A stretch of DNA of 64,000 bases from positions 620,001-684,000 of the forward strand of contig NZ_UYJA01000002.1 of NCBI RefSeq assembly GCF_900618535.1. The letters are read 5' to 3'. Every line of letters starts with the position of its first letter. The first letter of the stretch is position 1. The notes beneath the pieces are model-generated. The model saw only the letters and a list, made by a program, of their open reading frames with translations, had not been told where the DNA came from and ran no database searches. Both the position numbers and the translations under genes were made by a program. The DNA comes from Pseudomonas bubulae (GTDB taxonomy: Bacteria; Pseudomonadota; Gammaproteobacteria; Pseudomonadales; Pseudomonadaceae). This document shows, in pieces, positions 27,918 to 36,228 of the stretch.

Positions 27918-29390
27918 TCAGGCGAGGACTTTGGAAGCCAGCCAGAACAGCGTTGCAGACAGTGCAATGGTAGCCGGCAAGGTCAGCACCCACGCCATCA
28001 GGATGGTTTTGATCGTACCGCCCTGCAGGCCGCTTTTGTTGGCGACCATGGTACCTGCCACGCCCGACGACAGAATGTGCGTCGTCGATACCGGCAGGGA
28101 GAAGATATTGGCCATGCCGATGGCGAAAGCCGTGGTGATTTGAGCGGCCATGCCCTGAGCATAGGTCATGCCCTGCTTGCCGATCTTCTCGCCGATGGTT
28201 TTAACCACACGCTTCCAGCCCACCATGGTGCCCAGGCCCAGGGCCAGGGCTACAGCCAGGATCACCCAGAACGGTGCGTATTCGGTGGTGGCGGTCAGGT
28301 CTTTGCGCAGTTTCTCGAGGTCCGCTTTTTCGCGGGAATCAAGCACTGGCAATTTGCTGACTTTCTTCGCGGTGTCATCCAGGCAAAGCAGGTAGCGGCG
28401 GATCTCGATACGCTTTTCAGCCGGGATCGAGTGGTAGTCCGCTACACCTTTGAGCGAGCTCAACAGGGCTGCGATGGTCGGTTCGGTCTGCTGCGGATTG
28501 CAGCTGAACTGATCCGGCAGGTCGCCCTTGACGCTTTTGCCCAGGGCCAGGAACTCGGTCAGCGAAGCGTTGTTGCGCTCGTAGAACTGGCTCAGGTGCA
28601 AGGTGGCGTCGCGGGTGCGTTCGATCTGATAGGTAGTGCTGTTCAGATCCAGAACGAAAGCGCTTGGCACGATGCCGATCAATACCAGCATGATCAGGCC
28701 GATGCCTTTCTGGCCATCGTTGGAGCCGTGCACGAAACTGACTGCCATGGCCGAAATCACCAGCACCAGTCGGTTCCAGAACGGCGGGTGCTTCTTGTCA
28801 TCCAGCTTGCGGCGCTGCTCAGGGGTCTTGTGCATCTTGGACCCCGGACGCCACCACTTCAGGCCGACCAGTACCAGGCCCGCTACCACGAAACCGGCGA
28901 TTGGCGAGAACACCAGCGAGGCACCAATATCGATAGCCTTCTGCCAGTTAACCCCGTCACTCACCGGGATGCCGCTGATCAGGGCGTTGGCCAGGCCGAC
29001 ACCGAGGATCGAACCGATCAGGGTGTGTGAGCTTGAGGCAGGAATGCCGAAATACCAGGTGCCAAGGTTCCAGGTGATGGCCGCAGCGAGCAACGAGAAC
29101 ACCATGGCCAGGCCATGTCCGGTGTTTACGTTGACCAGCAGCTCAACCGGCAGCAGGTGGACGATGGCATAGGCCACGCCAACCCCGCCCAGCAACACGC
29201 CGAGGAAATTGAACACACCGGAAAAGAACACCGCCAGGTGAGGCGGCATGGCTTTGGTGTAGATGACAGTCGCTACCGCGTTTGCGGTGTCATGAAAGCC
29301 GTTGATGAACTCAAACGCGAGAACAAAGGCTAGGGCGAAGAAGAGGCTGATAAGAACCCAGGCGTCCAATCCGCTTAATAGATCGATCAT
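27918..29390 (-). CDS. pit: Low-affinity inorganic phosphate transporter, Pit family
   Basis: A 490-residue membrane carrier that moves metal-phosphate with protons. It has the two inverted Pit signatures: FEFINGFHDTANAVATVIYT near the N-terminus, and TTAFAIGMANIFSLPVSTTH near the C-terminus. Both contain the conserved Asn, and a central SSSHTLIGSILGVGLAN repeats the pattern. A soluble loop of about 120 residues (residues 240-370) separates the halves. No PhoB box was recognised upstream, in keeping with a constitutive low-affinity system. Confidence 0.93.
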   Translation of the reverse strand: MIDLLSGLDAWVLISLFFALAFVLAFEFINGFHDTANAVATVIYTKAMPPHLAVFFSGVFNFLGVLLGGVGVAYAIVHLLPVELLVNVNTGHGLAMVFSLLAAAITWNLGTWYFGIPASSSHTLIGSILGVGLANALISGIPVSDGVNWQKAIDIGASLVFSPIAGFVVAGLVLVGLKWWRPGSKMHKTPEQRRKLDDKKHPPFWNRLVLVISAMAVSFVHGSNDGQKGIGLIMLVLIGIVPSAFVLDLNSTTYQIERTRDATLHLSQFYERNNASLTEFLALGKSVKGDLPDQFSCNPQQTEPTIAALLSSLKGVADYHSIPAEKRIEIRRYLLCLDDTAKKVSKLPVLDSREKADLEKLRKDLTATTEYAPFWVILAVALALGLGTMVGWKRVVKTIGEKIGKQGMTYAQGMAAQITTAFAIGMANIFSLPVSTTHILSSGVAGTMVANKSGLQGGTIKTILMAWVLTLPATIALSATLFWLASKVLA

Positions 29391-29742
29391 GAAGGTTTTC
29401 TGACACGGTCATAAAGGGGGGCGGATTATGCCAGAAAACCCCGCTAATCAATGCACTAGCTGCCCGTTGGTAACATCTATAAATGAAAAAACCTGTAAGA
29501 ATCCATCGCGAGCTGGCGTAGGCAATTCCCTTCAAGCCACTGATACCAAAGGCTATAGGGCTTTTCCAGGGGCATACGCACGCTGTGGCGCAGGTCTGAT
29601 TTGGATAGATGAAATTTCTTAAATCAGAGGGGCCGACGCTGCTGGTTCAGGTTCTGATATAGCAAACAGCCATACCCGCTCATGCAAATGGCGAGCACGC
29701 AAGAGGCAGCAGGGGCTGTTCTGGTACGTTTTCAGGTGCGGG
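29391..29742. other. Intergenic region, no clear gene
   Basis: A 352-base stretch between pit and the small lipoprotein gene. On the minus strand a frame of about 48 codons (from about 29624 down to 29480) is open and reads RMPLEKPYSLWYQWLEGN and onward. It has no start with a ribosome site and no family I know, so it may be a gene fragment. The pit promoter should lie within the first 100 bases. Confidence 0.4.
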
Positions 29743-30075
29743 TCAGGGCTCTTCGGCCTTGAGCTCTTTTTCGATCTTCTGGATTTCTTGAGTGAACGCC
29801 TGGTCGAGCAGGCTGGCCCGTTTGCGCCAGGGTTTGCGTCCGGGCTCGGGTTTGGCCGCGTAGGTGGTCACTTCACCACCGTAAAGATCCTTGAATCGTT
29901 GTTCCTGTCGCTCAAGTTCTGCGCGCAGTTCGTCTTTTGTCACTGTCTTACCTAATTGAGTTGAGTTTGAACCTGGTGAATCACCGTGCAGGGAGGTTGA
30001 TTCATATGACGAATGACAGGCAATAAGACAAAGGCCTATAAATAACGTCATGCTTACATACACCACGCTATGCAC
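29743..30075 (-). CDS. Small lipoprotein of unknown function
   Basis: About 110 residues. The hydrophobic N-terminus ends LCLIAC, a lipobox with Cys20. The mature part is charged and probably helical (KDELRAELERQEQRFKDL, QEIQKIEKELKAEEP), with a basic middle (GRKPWRKRA). The GTG at 30075 gives a fuller signal peptide; an ATG at 30051 would leave a very short signal without a positive N-region. Neither has a good ribosome site. The surrounding DNA looks A+T-richer than the flanks. Confidence 0.5.
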   Translation of the reverse strand: MHSVVYVSMTLFIGLCLIACHSSYESTSLHGDSPGSNSTQLGKTVTKDELRAELERQEQRFKDLYGGEVTTYAAKPEPGRKPWRKRASLLDQAFTQEIQKIEKELKAEEP

Positions 30076-30571
30076 TCGGCCACGTCATTTACAGAAACAT
30101 GAGCGTCGCCGTCTCAAGTGTTCACCCCCGGGTGAAACTACACACGATGCAATTGCCGGCAAGCTGCGCGTAGCAATCGAACGCAACGCTCTGGTTGGAT
30201 CCAATCGGCTGTACGGGCTTGACCTTGTACTCTCAATAACTTGCGCGTTCTCAATAGCTGAGAAGTGCCTCTACTATCGCTGAATAACTTCCTGCGCGTC
30301 AACTTCCTGTCGTGACATGTGTTATGAATATTTGTGAATTAGCCTGCGCTTTGCACGCGTGACTCTATTTGATTCGCTGCCGGGTAGTTGGCCATCAAGT
30401 TGTTTAAGGCCAGAGCTGAACTTGACCTGAATACATATTAATCAGACGTTTTCTATCATTGAGCGGACGCGCCTGATTGTAATAAAGCCCAGGTTAAAAA
30501 AATGTCATCCAACTAAAATGATTCAAGATCGTACAAAATCATGTGTACATTACCTCGCTGCAGCACTGATT
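30076..30571. other. A+T-rich intergenic region before pcaR
   Basis: About 500 bases without a supported gene. Base composition is visibly lower in G+C than the flanking coding DNA, and only short open frames occur. The part near 30500-30570 probably holds the pcaR promoter. Confidence 0.5.
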
Positions 30572-30601
30572 GCGATTATCGACTAGCGGTTCGATAATCG
30601 C
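30572..30601. promoter_or_regulatory. PcaR-type operator before pcaR
   Basis: GCGATTATCGA and TCGATAATCGC are perfect 11-base inverted repeats separated by 8 bases. The half-site matches the known PcaR/IclR-type element TTCGATAATCGC. It lies 44 bases before the pcaR start, consistent with autoregulation. Confidence 0.8.
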
Positions 30602-30644
30602 CCGGCATGTCATAACTATAAATAGCTGAAGCTGGGGGTTGGGA

Positions 30645-31487
30645 ATGAATGATCGACTGCACAATGCCGTTGCCAGTATCGCGCCACCGATTGTGGCGTC
30701 GCCGGCCAAGCGTATTCAGGCGTTTACCGGTGATCCTGACTTCATGTCGTCGTTGGCCCGTGGCCTGGCGGTGGTGCAGGCGTTTCAGGAACGCAAGCGG
30801 CATCTGACCATCGCGCAGATCAGCCACCGCACGGAAATCCCCCGGGCGGCGGTGCGCCGTTGTTTGTACACCCTGATCAAGCTGGGCTATGCGACCACTG
30901 ACGGGCGTACCTACTCCCTGTTGCCCAAAGTGTTGACGCTGGGCCATGCCTATCTGTCGTCCACGCCGCTGGCCGTGTCGGCTCAGCCTTATCTGGACCG
31001 CATGAGCGAGCAATTGCACGAGGCGTGCAACATGGCGACGCTCGAAGGCGATGACATCCTCTACATCGCCCGTTCGGCTACTACGCAGCGGCTGATTTCG
31101 GTTGATCTGTCGGTTGGCGGCCGCCTGCCCGCCTACTGCACTTCGATGGGGCGCATTCTGTTGGCGGCGCTGGACGACGTGACCCTGCACGAATACCTGG
31201 CCCACGGTGAGTTCCAGGCCAAGACCAGTCGTACCCTGCACACCCGCGAAGCACTGCTGGAGTGTTTGCAACTGGTGCGTGAGCAGGGCTGGTGTGTGGT
31301 CGACCAGGAACTGGAACAAGGCCTGCGTTCGATTGCCGTGCCGGTCTACGACGCTTCCGGGCAAGTGCTTGCCGCCCTGAATGTCAGCACCCACGCAGGA
31401 AGGGTCACACGCACGGAGCTGGAGCAGCGCTTTTTGCCGATCATGCTCAACGCCAGCCGCGAGCTGAGCACCCAGTTGTTTAGTTGA
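30645..31487 (+). CDS. pcaR: IclR-family regulator of the beta-ketoadipate pathway PcaR
   Basis: A 280-residue IclR regulator. The N-terminal winged helix has SLARGLAVVQAF, LTIAQISHRTEIPRAAVRRC and LGYATTDGRTYSL. The C-terminal effector domain carries YIARSATTQRLISVDLSVGG and PAYCTSMGRILLA, the ligand-binding segments of PcaR/PcaU. It activates the pca genes in response to beta-ketoadipate. The ATG at 30645 has a G-rich Shine-Dalgarno about 8 bases upstream. The same inverted repeat lies before this gene, pcaK and pcaI. Confidence 0.93.
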   Translation: MNDRLHNAVASIAPPIVASPAKRIQAFTGDPDFMSSLARGLAVVQAFQERKRHLTIAQISHRTEIPRAAVRRCLYTLIKLGYATTDGRTYSLLPKVLTLGHAYLSSTPLAVSAQPYLDRMSEQLHEACNMATLEGDDILYIARSATTQRLISVDLSVGGRLPAYCTSMGRILLAALDDVTLHEYLAHGEFQAKTSRTLHTREALLECLQLVREQGWCVVDQELEQGLRSIAVPVYDASGQVLAALNVSTHAGRVTRTELEQRFLPIMLNASRELSTQLFS

Positions 31488-31504
31488 TGGGTGAAAACTA
31501 AGCG

Positions 31505-31536
31505 TTCGATAAACGCACAGTTAAGCGTTTATCGAA
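31505..31536. promoter_or_regulatory. PcaR-type operator before pcaK
   Basis: TTCGATAAACGC and GCGTTTATCGAA form a perfect 12-base inverted repeat with an 8-base spacer, the same geometry as the site before pcaR. It lies about 215 bases before the pcaK ATG. Confidence 0.8.
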
Positions 31537-31752
31537 TTGCATGGCGGCAGTGGGCTGATTAATGTCGGCTCAGCGCTGCCTTGCCGGGCAGGCCAAATAA
31601 TAATGAGAAGAGGCCAAACGCCATGACACTCCCCCTGACGCTGCCACTGCGCAGTCGCCCGCAGCCCTTCTGATCCCCCGATAACTATTAATGTGAGCCG
31701 CTGGCCCCTGGCCGGTTTTCGTTCGCCCTGGTTTTTGACCGGTATAAAAATA
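31537..31752 (+). promoter_or_regulatory. Long pcaK leader with two mini-ORFs
   Basis: If transcription begins near the PcaR site, the leader is about 200 bases. It contains two short open frames: ATG at 31562 (12 codons, MSAQRCLAGQAK) and ATG at 31623 (16 codons, beginning MTLPLTLPLRSR). The second follows GAGAAGAGG. Whether either is translated is unknown. Confidence 0.35.
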
Positions 31753-33099
31753 ATGAATTCACCCCAGTCTTCTGTCGGCAACTGCCTCGATGTGCAGTCC
31801 TTTATCAACGCCCAACCCCTGTCGCGCTACCAGTGGCGCGTGGTGATCCTGTGTTTTCTGATTGTCTTCCTCGATGGCCTGGACACAGCGGCCATGGGCT
31901 TTATTGCGCCTGCCCTGTCCCAGGACTGGGGGATTGACCGCGCCAGCCTCGGTCCCGTGATGAGCGCCGCGCTGATCGGCATGGTGTTTGGTGCCCTGGG
32001 CTCTGGCCCCTTGGCGGACCGCTTTGGCCGCAAGGTGGTGCTGGTGTCGGCGGTGCTGGTGTTTGGTGGCTTCAGTCTGGCCTCGGCCTACGCCAGCAAC
32101 GTTGACCAACTGCTGGTACTGCGCTTTTTAACCGGGCTTGGCCTGGGGGCCGGCATGCCTAATGCCACTACCTTGCTTTCGGAATACACCCCCGAACGCC
32201 ACAAGTCTTTGCTGGTAACCAGCATGTTTTGCGGCTTTAACCTCGGCATGGCGGGCGGCGGGTTTGTCTCTGCCAAGTTGATCCCGATGTATGGCTGGCA
32301 CAGCCTGTTGTTGATTGGCGGCGTGCTGCCGCTGATTCTTGCCGTGGTATTGCTGTTCTGGTTACCGGAGTCGGCGCGCTACCTGGTGGTGCGCAACCGC
32401 AGTGTTGAGCGTATTCGCAAGACCCTTGCCCCGATCGACCCTGCCCAGGTGGCCCAGGCGTCAAGCTTCAGCGTGCCGGAGCAGAATACCGTCAAGGCGC
32501 GCAACGTCTTTGCAGTGATCTTTTCCGGCACTTACAGCACCGGCACCCTGTTGCTGTGGCTCACCTACTTTATGGGCCTGGTGATCGTTTATCTGTTGAC
32601 CAGCTGGCTGCCGACGCTGATGCGTGACAGCGGCGCAAGCATGGAGCAGGCGGCATTTATTGGCGCTCTGTTCCAGTTCGGCGGGGTGTTGAGTGCAGTG
32701 GGGGTGGGTTGGGCGATGGACCGGTTCAACCCGCACAAAGTGATCGGCATTTTCTACCTGCTGGCCGGGGTGTTTGCCTACGCGGTTGGTCAGAGCCTGG
32801 GCAATATCACCGTGCTGGCAACTCTGGTGCTGGTGGCCGGTATGTGCGTCAACGGTGCGCAATCGGCGATGCCGTCGCTGGCCGCACGTTTTTATCCGAC
32901 CCAGGGGCGGGCCACCGGTGTGTCATGGATGCTCGGCATCGGCCGCTTCGGCGCCATTCTGGGGGCGTGGATGGGCGCGACCCTGCTGGGTCTGGGCTGG
33001 AACTTCGAGCAGGTGCTGACCGCGCTGGTGATTCCGGCTGCCCTGGCAACCACGGCAGTGCTTGTCAAAGGCATGGTCAGCCACGCTGATGCAACCTGA
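31753..33099 (+). CDS. pcaK: 4-hydroxybenzoate/protocatechuate MFS transporter PcaK
   Basis: A 448-residue aromatic acid:H+ symporter of the major facilitator superfamily with 12 membrane segments. The first loop signature DGLDTAAMGFIAPAL corresponds to the DGxD motif required in PcaK, and the loop 2-3 motif is GPLADRFGRKVVL. A central cytoplasmic loop follows LPESARYLVVRNRS. It imports 4-hydroxybenzoate and aids chemotaxis to aromatic acids. The ATG at 31753 gives the family length. It follows a PcaR site and precedes pcaIJF. Confidence 0.93.
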   Translation: MNSPQSSVGNCLDVQSFINAQPLSRYQWRVVILCFLIVFLDGLDTAAMGFIAPALSQDWGIDRASLGPVMSAALIGMVFGALGSGPLADRFGRKVVLVSAVLVFGGFSLASAYASNVDQLLVLRFLTGLGLGAGMPNATTLLSEYTPERHKSLLVTSMFCGFNLGMAGGGFVSAKLIPMYGWHSLLLIGGVLPLILAVVLLFWLPESARYLVVRNRSVERIRKTLAPIDPAQVAQASSFSVPEQNTVKARNVFAVIFSGTYSTGTLLLWLTYFMGLVIVYLLTSWLPTLMRDSGASMEQAAFIGALFQFGGVLSAVGVGWAMDRFNPHKVIGIFYLLAGVFAYAVGQSLGNITVLATLVLVAGMCVNGAQSAMPSLAARFYPTQGRATGVSWMLGIGRFGAILGAWMGATLLGLGWNFEQVLTALVIPAALATTAVLVKGMVSHADAT

Positions 33100-33121
33100 T
33101 AGGCAGCCTGCTAACTATGTG

Positions 33122-33153
33122 TTCGATTAGCGAACACATAGTCGATTATCGGA
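33122..33153. promoter_or_regulatory. PcaR-type operator before pcaI
   Basis: TTCGATTAGCGA and TCGATTATCGGA are imperfect 12-base inverted halves with an 8-base spacer, matching the geometry of the sites at 30572 and 31505. It lies about 100 bases before the pcaI start. Confidence 0.75.
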
Positions 33154-33255
33154 TTGTTTGGGCCAAAGCCGCGGCTTAATCTGCTGAGCATCCGGTGTCG
33201 CCCTGGCGCACCTTCTTCAACCGCAGTGGCCTACAAAAAACGGGAGCTACCCCAG

Positions 33256-34113
33256 ATGGCAGACATCATTTCGTTACACGACGCGGTGAAACAATTTGTG
33301 AGCGATGGTGACACCGTTGCCCTTGAAGGTTTCACCCACCTGATCCCGACTGCAGCGGGTCATGAAATCATCCGTCAGGGCAAGAAAGACCTGACTCTGG
33401 TGCGGATGACGCCTGATCTGGTGTACGACCAGTTGATCGGTGCCGGTTGTGCACGAAAGTTGATCTTTTCCTGGGGTGGCAACCCTGGCGTTGGTTCCCT
33501 GCACCGTTTGCGCGATGCCGTCGAGAAACAGTGGCCACAGCCGCTGGAAATCGAAGAGCATAGCCACGCCGACCTGGCCAATGCCTACGTTGCGGGTGCC
33601 TCGGGCCTGCCATTTGCGGTGCTGCGTGCATACGCAGGGTCTGATTTACCCAAGGTCAACCCGCTGATCAAGACCGTCACTTGCCCGTTTACTGGCGAAG
33701 TACTGGCTGCAGTACCGGCGGTGCGCCCGGATGTCACGGTGATTCACGCGCAAAAGGCCGACCGCAAGGGCAACGTGCTGCTGTGGGGCATCCTGGGGGT
33801 GCAGAAAGAAGCAGCGCTGGCGGCCAAGCGCTGCATTGTCACCGTTGAAGAAATCGTCGACGACCTGCAAGCGCCAATGAATGCCTGCGTCCTGCCAACC
33901 TGGGCCTTGAGCGCAGTGTGTCATGTGCCGGGTGGGGCGCACCCTTCCTACGCTCATGGTTATACCGAGCGCGATAACCGTTTCTATCAGGCGTGGGACC
34001 CGATTGCTCGCGACCGTGAGACCTTTACTGCCTGGATCAATGAATACATCCACGGCACTGCGAATTTCAGTGAGTTCCAGGCCAAGCTGGCCCGCGCTTC
34101 GGAGGCTAAATAA
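33256..34113 (+). CDS. pcaI: 3-oxoadipate CoA-transferase subunit A
   Basis: A 285-residue alpha subunit of beta-ketoadipate:succinyl-CoA transferase, which activates beta-ketoadipate to its CoA ester. The family start DAVKQFVSDGDTVALEGF and SWGGNPGVGSLHRLRDAVE are clear. This is the longer PcaI type, distinct from the 232-residue subunit at 47289. The ATG at 33256 has GGGAG upstream. The stop overlaps the pcaJ ATG by one base (TAATG). Confidence 0.93.
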   Translation: MADIISLHDAVKQFVSDGDTVALEGFTHLIPTAAGHEIIRQGKKDLTLVRMTPDLVYDQLIGAGCARKLIFSWGGNPGVGSLHRLRDAVEKQWPQPLEIEEHSHADLANAYVAGASGLPFAVLRAYAGSDLPKVNPLIKTVTCPFTGEVLAAVPAVRPDVTVIHAQKADRKGNVLLWGILGVQKEAALAAKRCIVTVEEIVDDLQAPMNACVLPTWALSAVCHVPGGAHPSYAHGYTERDNRFYQAWDPIARDRETFTAWINEYIHGTANFSEFQAKLARASEAK

Positions 34114-34892
34114 TGACCTACACCACCAATGAAATGATGACCGTTGCGGCGGCCCGCCGTTTGAAAAACGGTTCGGTGTGTTTTGTCGGCATTGGCTTGC
34201 CTTCCAAGGCGGCTAACCTGGCGCGTCTGACCTCGTCTCCGGATGTGGTGCTGATCTACGAGTCCGGCCCGATTGGGGCCAAGCCTGATGTGTTGCCGCT
34301 GTCGATTGGCGACGGTGAACTGGCCGAAACGGCTGACACCGTAGTCTCCACCAGTGAAATCTTCCGTTACTGGCTGCAGGGCGGTCGGGTCGATGTCGGC
34401 TTTTTGGGCGCAGCCCAGGTCGACCGTTTCGGCAATATCAACACCACAGTGGTCGGTGACTACCACCAGCCAAAAGTGCGCCTGCCAGGTGCCGGTGGCG
34501 CGCCGGAAATCGCCGGTTCGGCGAAAAGCGTGCTGATCATCCTCAAGCAGTCGGCCCGCTCTTTTGTCGACAAACTGGACTTCATCACCTCGGTGGGCCA
34601 CGGTGAAGGCGGCGACTCGCGCAAGCGTCTGGGCCTTCCGGGTGCCGGGCCGGTGGGCATCATTACCGATCTGTGCACCATGGAACCTGAAGAACAGACC
34701 AACGAATTTGTAGTCACTGCCCTGCATCCGGGCGTGACCCGCGAGCAAGTCATTGCTGCCACCGGCTGGGCCATTCGCTTTGCCGATAATGTGGCGCAAA
34801 CAGCGGCCCCGACCGACGTCGAACTCAGCGCCTTGCGTGACCTGGAAGCGCGCACCGCACTGGCCCACGGTCAGGCTCCGGGAGAAGCATGA
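34113..34892 (+). CDS. pcaJ: 3-oxoadipate CoA-transferase subunit B
   Basis: A 259-residue beta subunit. The catalytic glutamate that forms the enzyme-CoA thioester is in IYESGPIGAKP. SCFVGIGLPSKAA-type and GGGDSRKRLG-type neighbours follow family order (CFVGIGLPSKAANLAR, VGHGEGGDSRKRLGLP). It works as a dimer with PcaI. It overlaps pcaI by 1 base and pcaF by 4 bases, so the three are translationally coupled. Confidence 0.93.
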   Translation: MTYTTNEMMTVAAARRLKNGSVCFVGIGLPSKAANLARLTSSPDVVLIYESGPIGAKPDVLPLSIGDGELAETADTVVSTSEIFRYWLQGGRVDVGFLGAAQVDRFGNINTTVVGDYHQPKVRLPGAGGAPEIAGSAKSVLIILKQSARSFVDKLDFITSVGHGEGGDSRKRLGLPGAGPVGIITDLCTMEPEEQTNEFVVTALHPGVTREQVIAATGWAIRFADNVAQTAAPTDVELSALRDLEARTALAHGQAPGEA

Positions 34893-36094
34893 TGCGCGAA
34901 GTCTTTATCTGCGACGCGATTCGTACCCCTATCGGCCGTTTTGGCGGTGGCCTGGCAGGCATGCGCGCCGATGATCTGGCGGCAGCGCCGATCAAGGCGC
35001 TGATCGAACGCAATCCGAATGTGAACTGGAACGAAGTCGACGAAGTATTTTTCGGCTGCGCCAACCAGGCCGGTGAAGACAACCGCAACGTGGCGCGCAT
35101 GGCCGCGTTGCTGGCCGGGCTGTCGGACACCATTCCCGGCGTGACCCTCAACCGCCTGTGTGCCTCGGGTATGGATGCCATCGGCACGGCGTTCCGCGCC
35201 ATTGCCAGCGGCGAGATGGAGCTGGCGATTGCCGGTGGCGTCGAGTCCATGTCGCGGGCGCCGTTTGTGATGGGCAAGGCCGATGCCGCGTTCTCGCGCA
35301 ACATGAAACTGGAGGACACCACCATTGGCTGGCGCTTTATCAACCCGCTGATGAAAGCCCAATACGGTGTCGACCCGATGCCACAGACGGCGGACAACGT
35401 GGCCGACGAGTACAAGATTTCCCGTGCCGATCAGGACGCTTTCGCCCTGCGCAGCCAGCAACGGACTGCTGCTGCCCAGGCCGCAGGCTACTTTGCCGAA
35501 GAAATCGTGCCGGTGCGTATTGCCCATAAAAAAGGTGAGACGGTGGTTGAGCACGACGAGCATCCGCGTGCCGATACCAGCCTGGAAACCCTGGGCAAAC
35601 TCAAGCCGGTCAACGGCCCGGACAAGACCGTCACTGCGGGCAATGCCTCGGGGGTCAACGATGGCGCCGCGGCGATGATCCTGGCATCGGCCGAGGCGGT
35701 CAAACGCCATGGCCTGACCGCTCGCGGTCGGGTTCTGGGCATGGCCAGCGCCGGTGTTGCGCCCCGTGTAATGGGCATTGGCCCGGTACCGGCGGTGCGT
35801 AAGCTGGTGGAGCGCCTGGGGTTGGCGGTGAGTGATTTTGACGTGATCGAACTCAACGAAGCCTTCGCCAGCCAGGGCCTGGCCGTTTTACGCGAGCTGG
35901 GCCTGGCTGACGATGCGCCGCAGGTAAACCCCAATGGCGGGGCAATTGCCCTGGGTCACCCCCTGGGCATGAGCGGTGCTCGCATCGTCATGACCGCCTT
36001 GCACCAGCTGGAAAAAACCGGTGGCAAGAAAGGCCTGGCGACCATGTGCGTGGGCGTTGGGCAGGGTCTGGCATTGGCTATTGAAAGGGTCTGA
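34889..36094 (+). CDS. pcaF: Beta-ketoadipyl-CoA thiolase
   Basis: A 401-residue thiolase that splits beta-ketoadipyl-CoA into succinyl-CoA and acetyl-CoA, the last step of the pathway. The acyl-enzyme Cys91 is in LNRLCASGMDA, the active His in GGAIALGHPLGMSG, and the second Cys in MCVGVGQG. The start is the first of two adjacent ATGs (34889/34892), with GGAGAAG upstream. A compact REP lies 20 bases after the stop. Confidence 0.94.
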   Translation: MMREVFICDAIRTPIGRFGGGLAGMRADDLAAAPIKALIERNPNVNWNEVDEVFFGCANQAGEDNRNVARMAALLAGLSDTIPGVTLNRLCASGMDAIGTAFRAIASGEMELAIAGGVESMSRAPFVMGKADAAFSRNMKLEDTTIGWRFINPLMKAQYGVDPMPQTADNVADEYKISRADQDAFALRSQQRTAAAQAAGYFAEEIVPVRIAHKKGETVVEHDEHPRADTSLETLGKLKPVNGPDKTVTAGNASGVNDGAAAMILASAEAVKRHGLTARGRVLGMASAGVAPRVMGIGPVPAVRKLVERLGLAVSDFDVIELNEAFASQGLAVLRELGLADDAPQVNPNGGAIALGHPLGMSGARIVMTALHQLEKTGGKKGLATMCVGVGQGLALAIERV

Positions 36095-36113
36095 TAGCGC
36101 TCAATACTGCCTC

Positions 36114-36140
36114 TGTGGGAGCGAGCCCGCTCGCTCCCAC
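36114..36140. repeat. Minimal REP palindrome
   Basis: TGTGGGAGCGAGC-CC-GCTCGCTCCCACG, a compact single hairpin just after pcaF. It could slow decay of, or end, the pcaIJF message. Confidence 0.8.
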
Positions 36141-36180
36141 GGCCTCAGTCGTTCGGCTTATTGCGGTGATGGCGCGAGAT

Positions 36181-36205
36181 GTTGCAATGTGTGTCTGATT
36201 GCAAC
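36181..36205. promoter_or_regulatory. Inverted repeat GTTGCAAT-N9-ATTGCAAC before pcaT
   Basis: A perfect 8-base inverted repeat with a 9-base spacer, 24 bases before the pcaT ATG. It is unlike the PcaR sites. It could be an operator for another regulator or a hairpin in the leader. Confidence 0.55.
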
Positions 36206-36228
36206 TAAAACCTGATGAGTAAATAAAG

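Noticed and set aside
29428..29622. A 64-codon plus-strand frame between pit and the lipoprotein gene
   Set aside because: No ribosome site and no recognisable sequence; Cys- and Gly-rich by chance.
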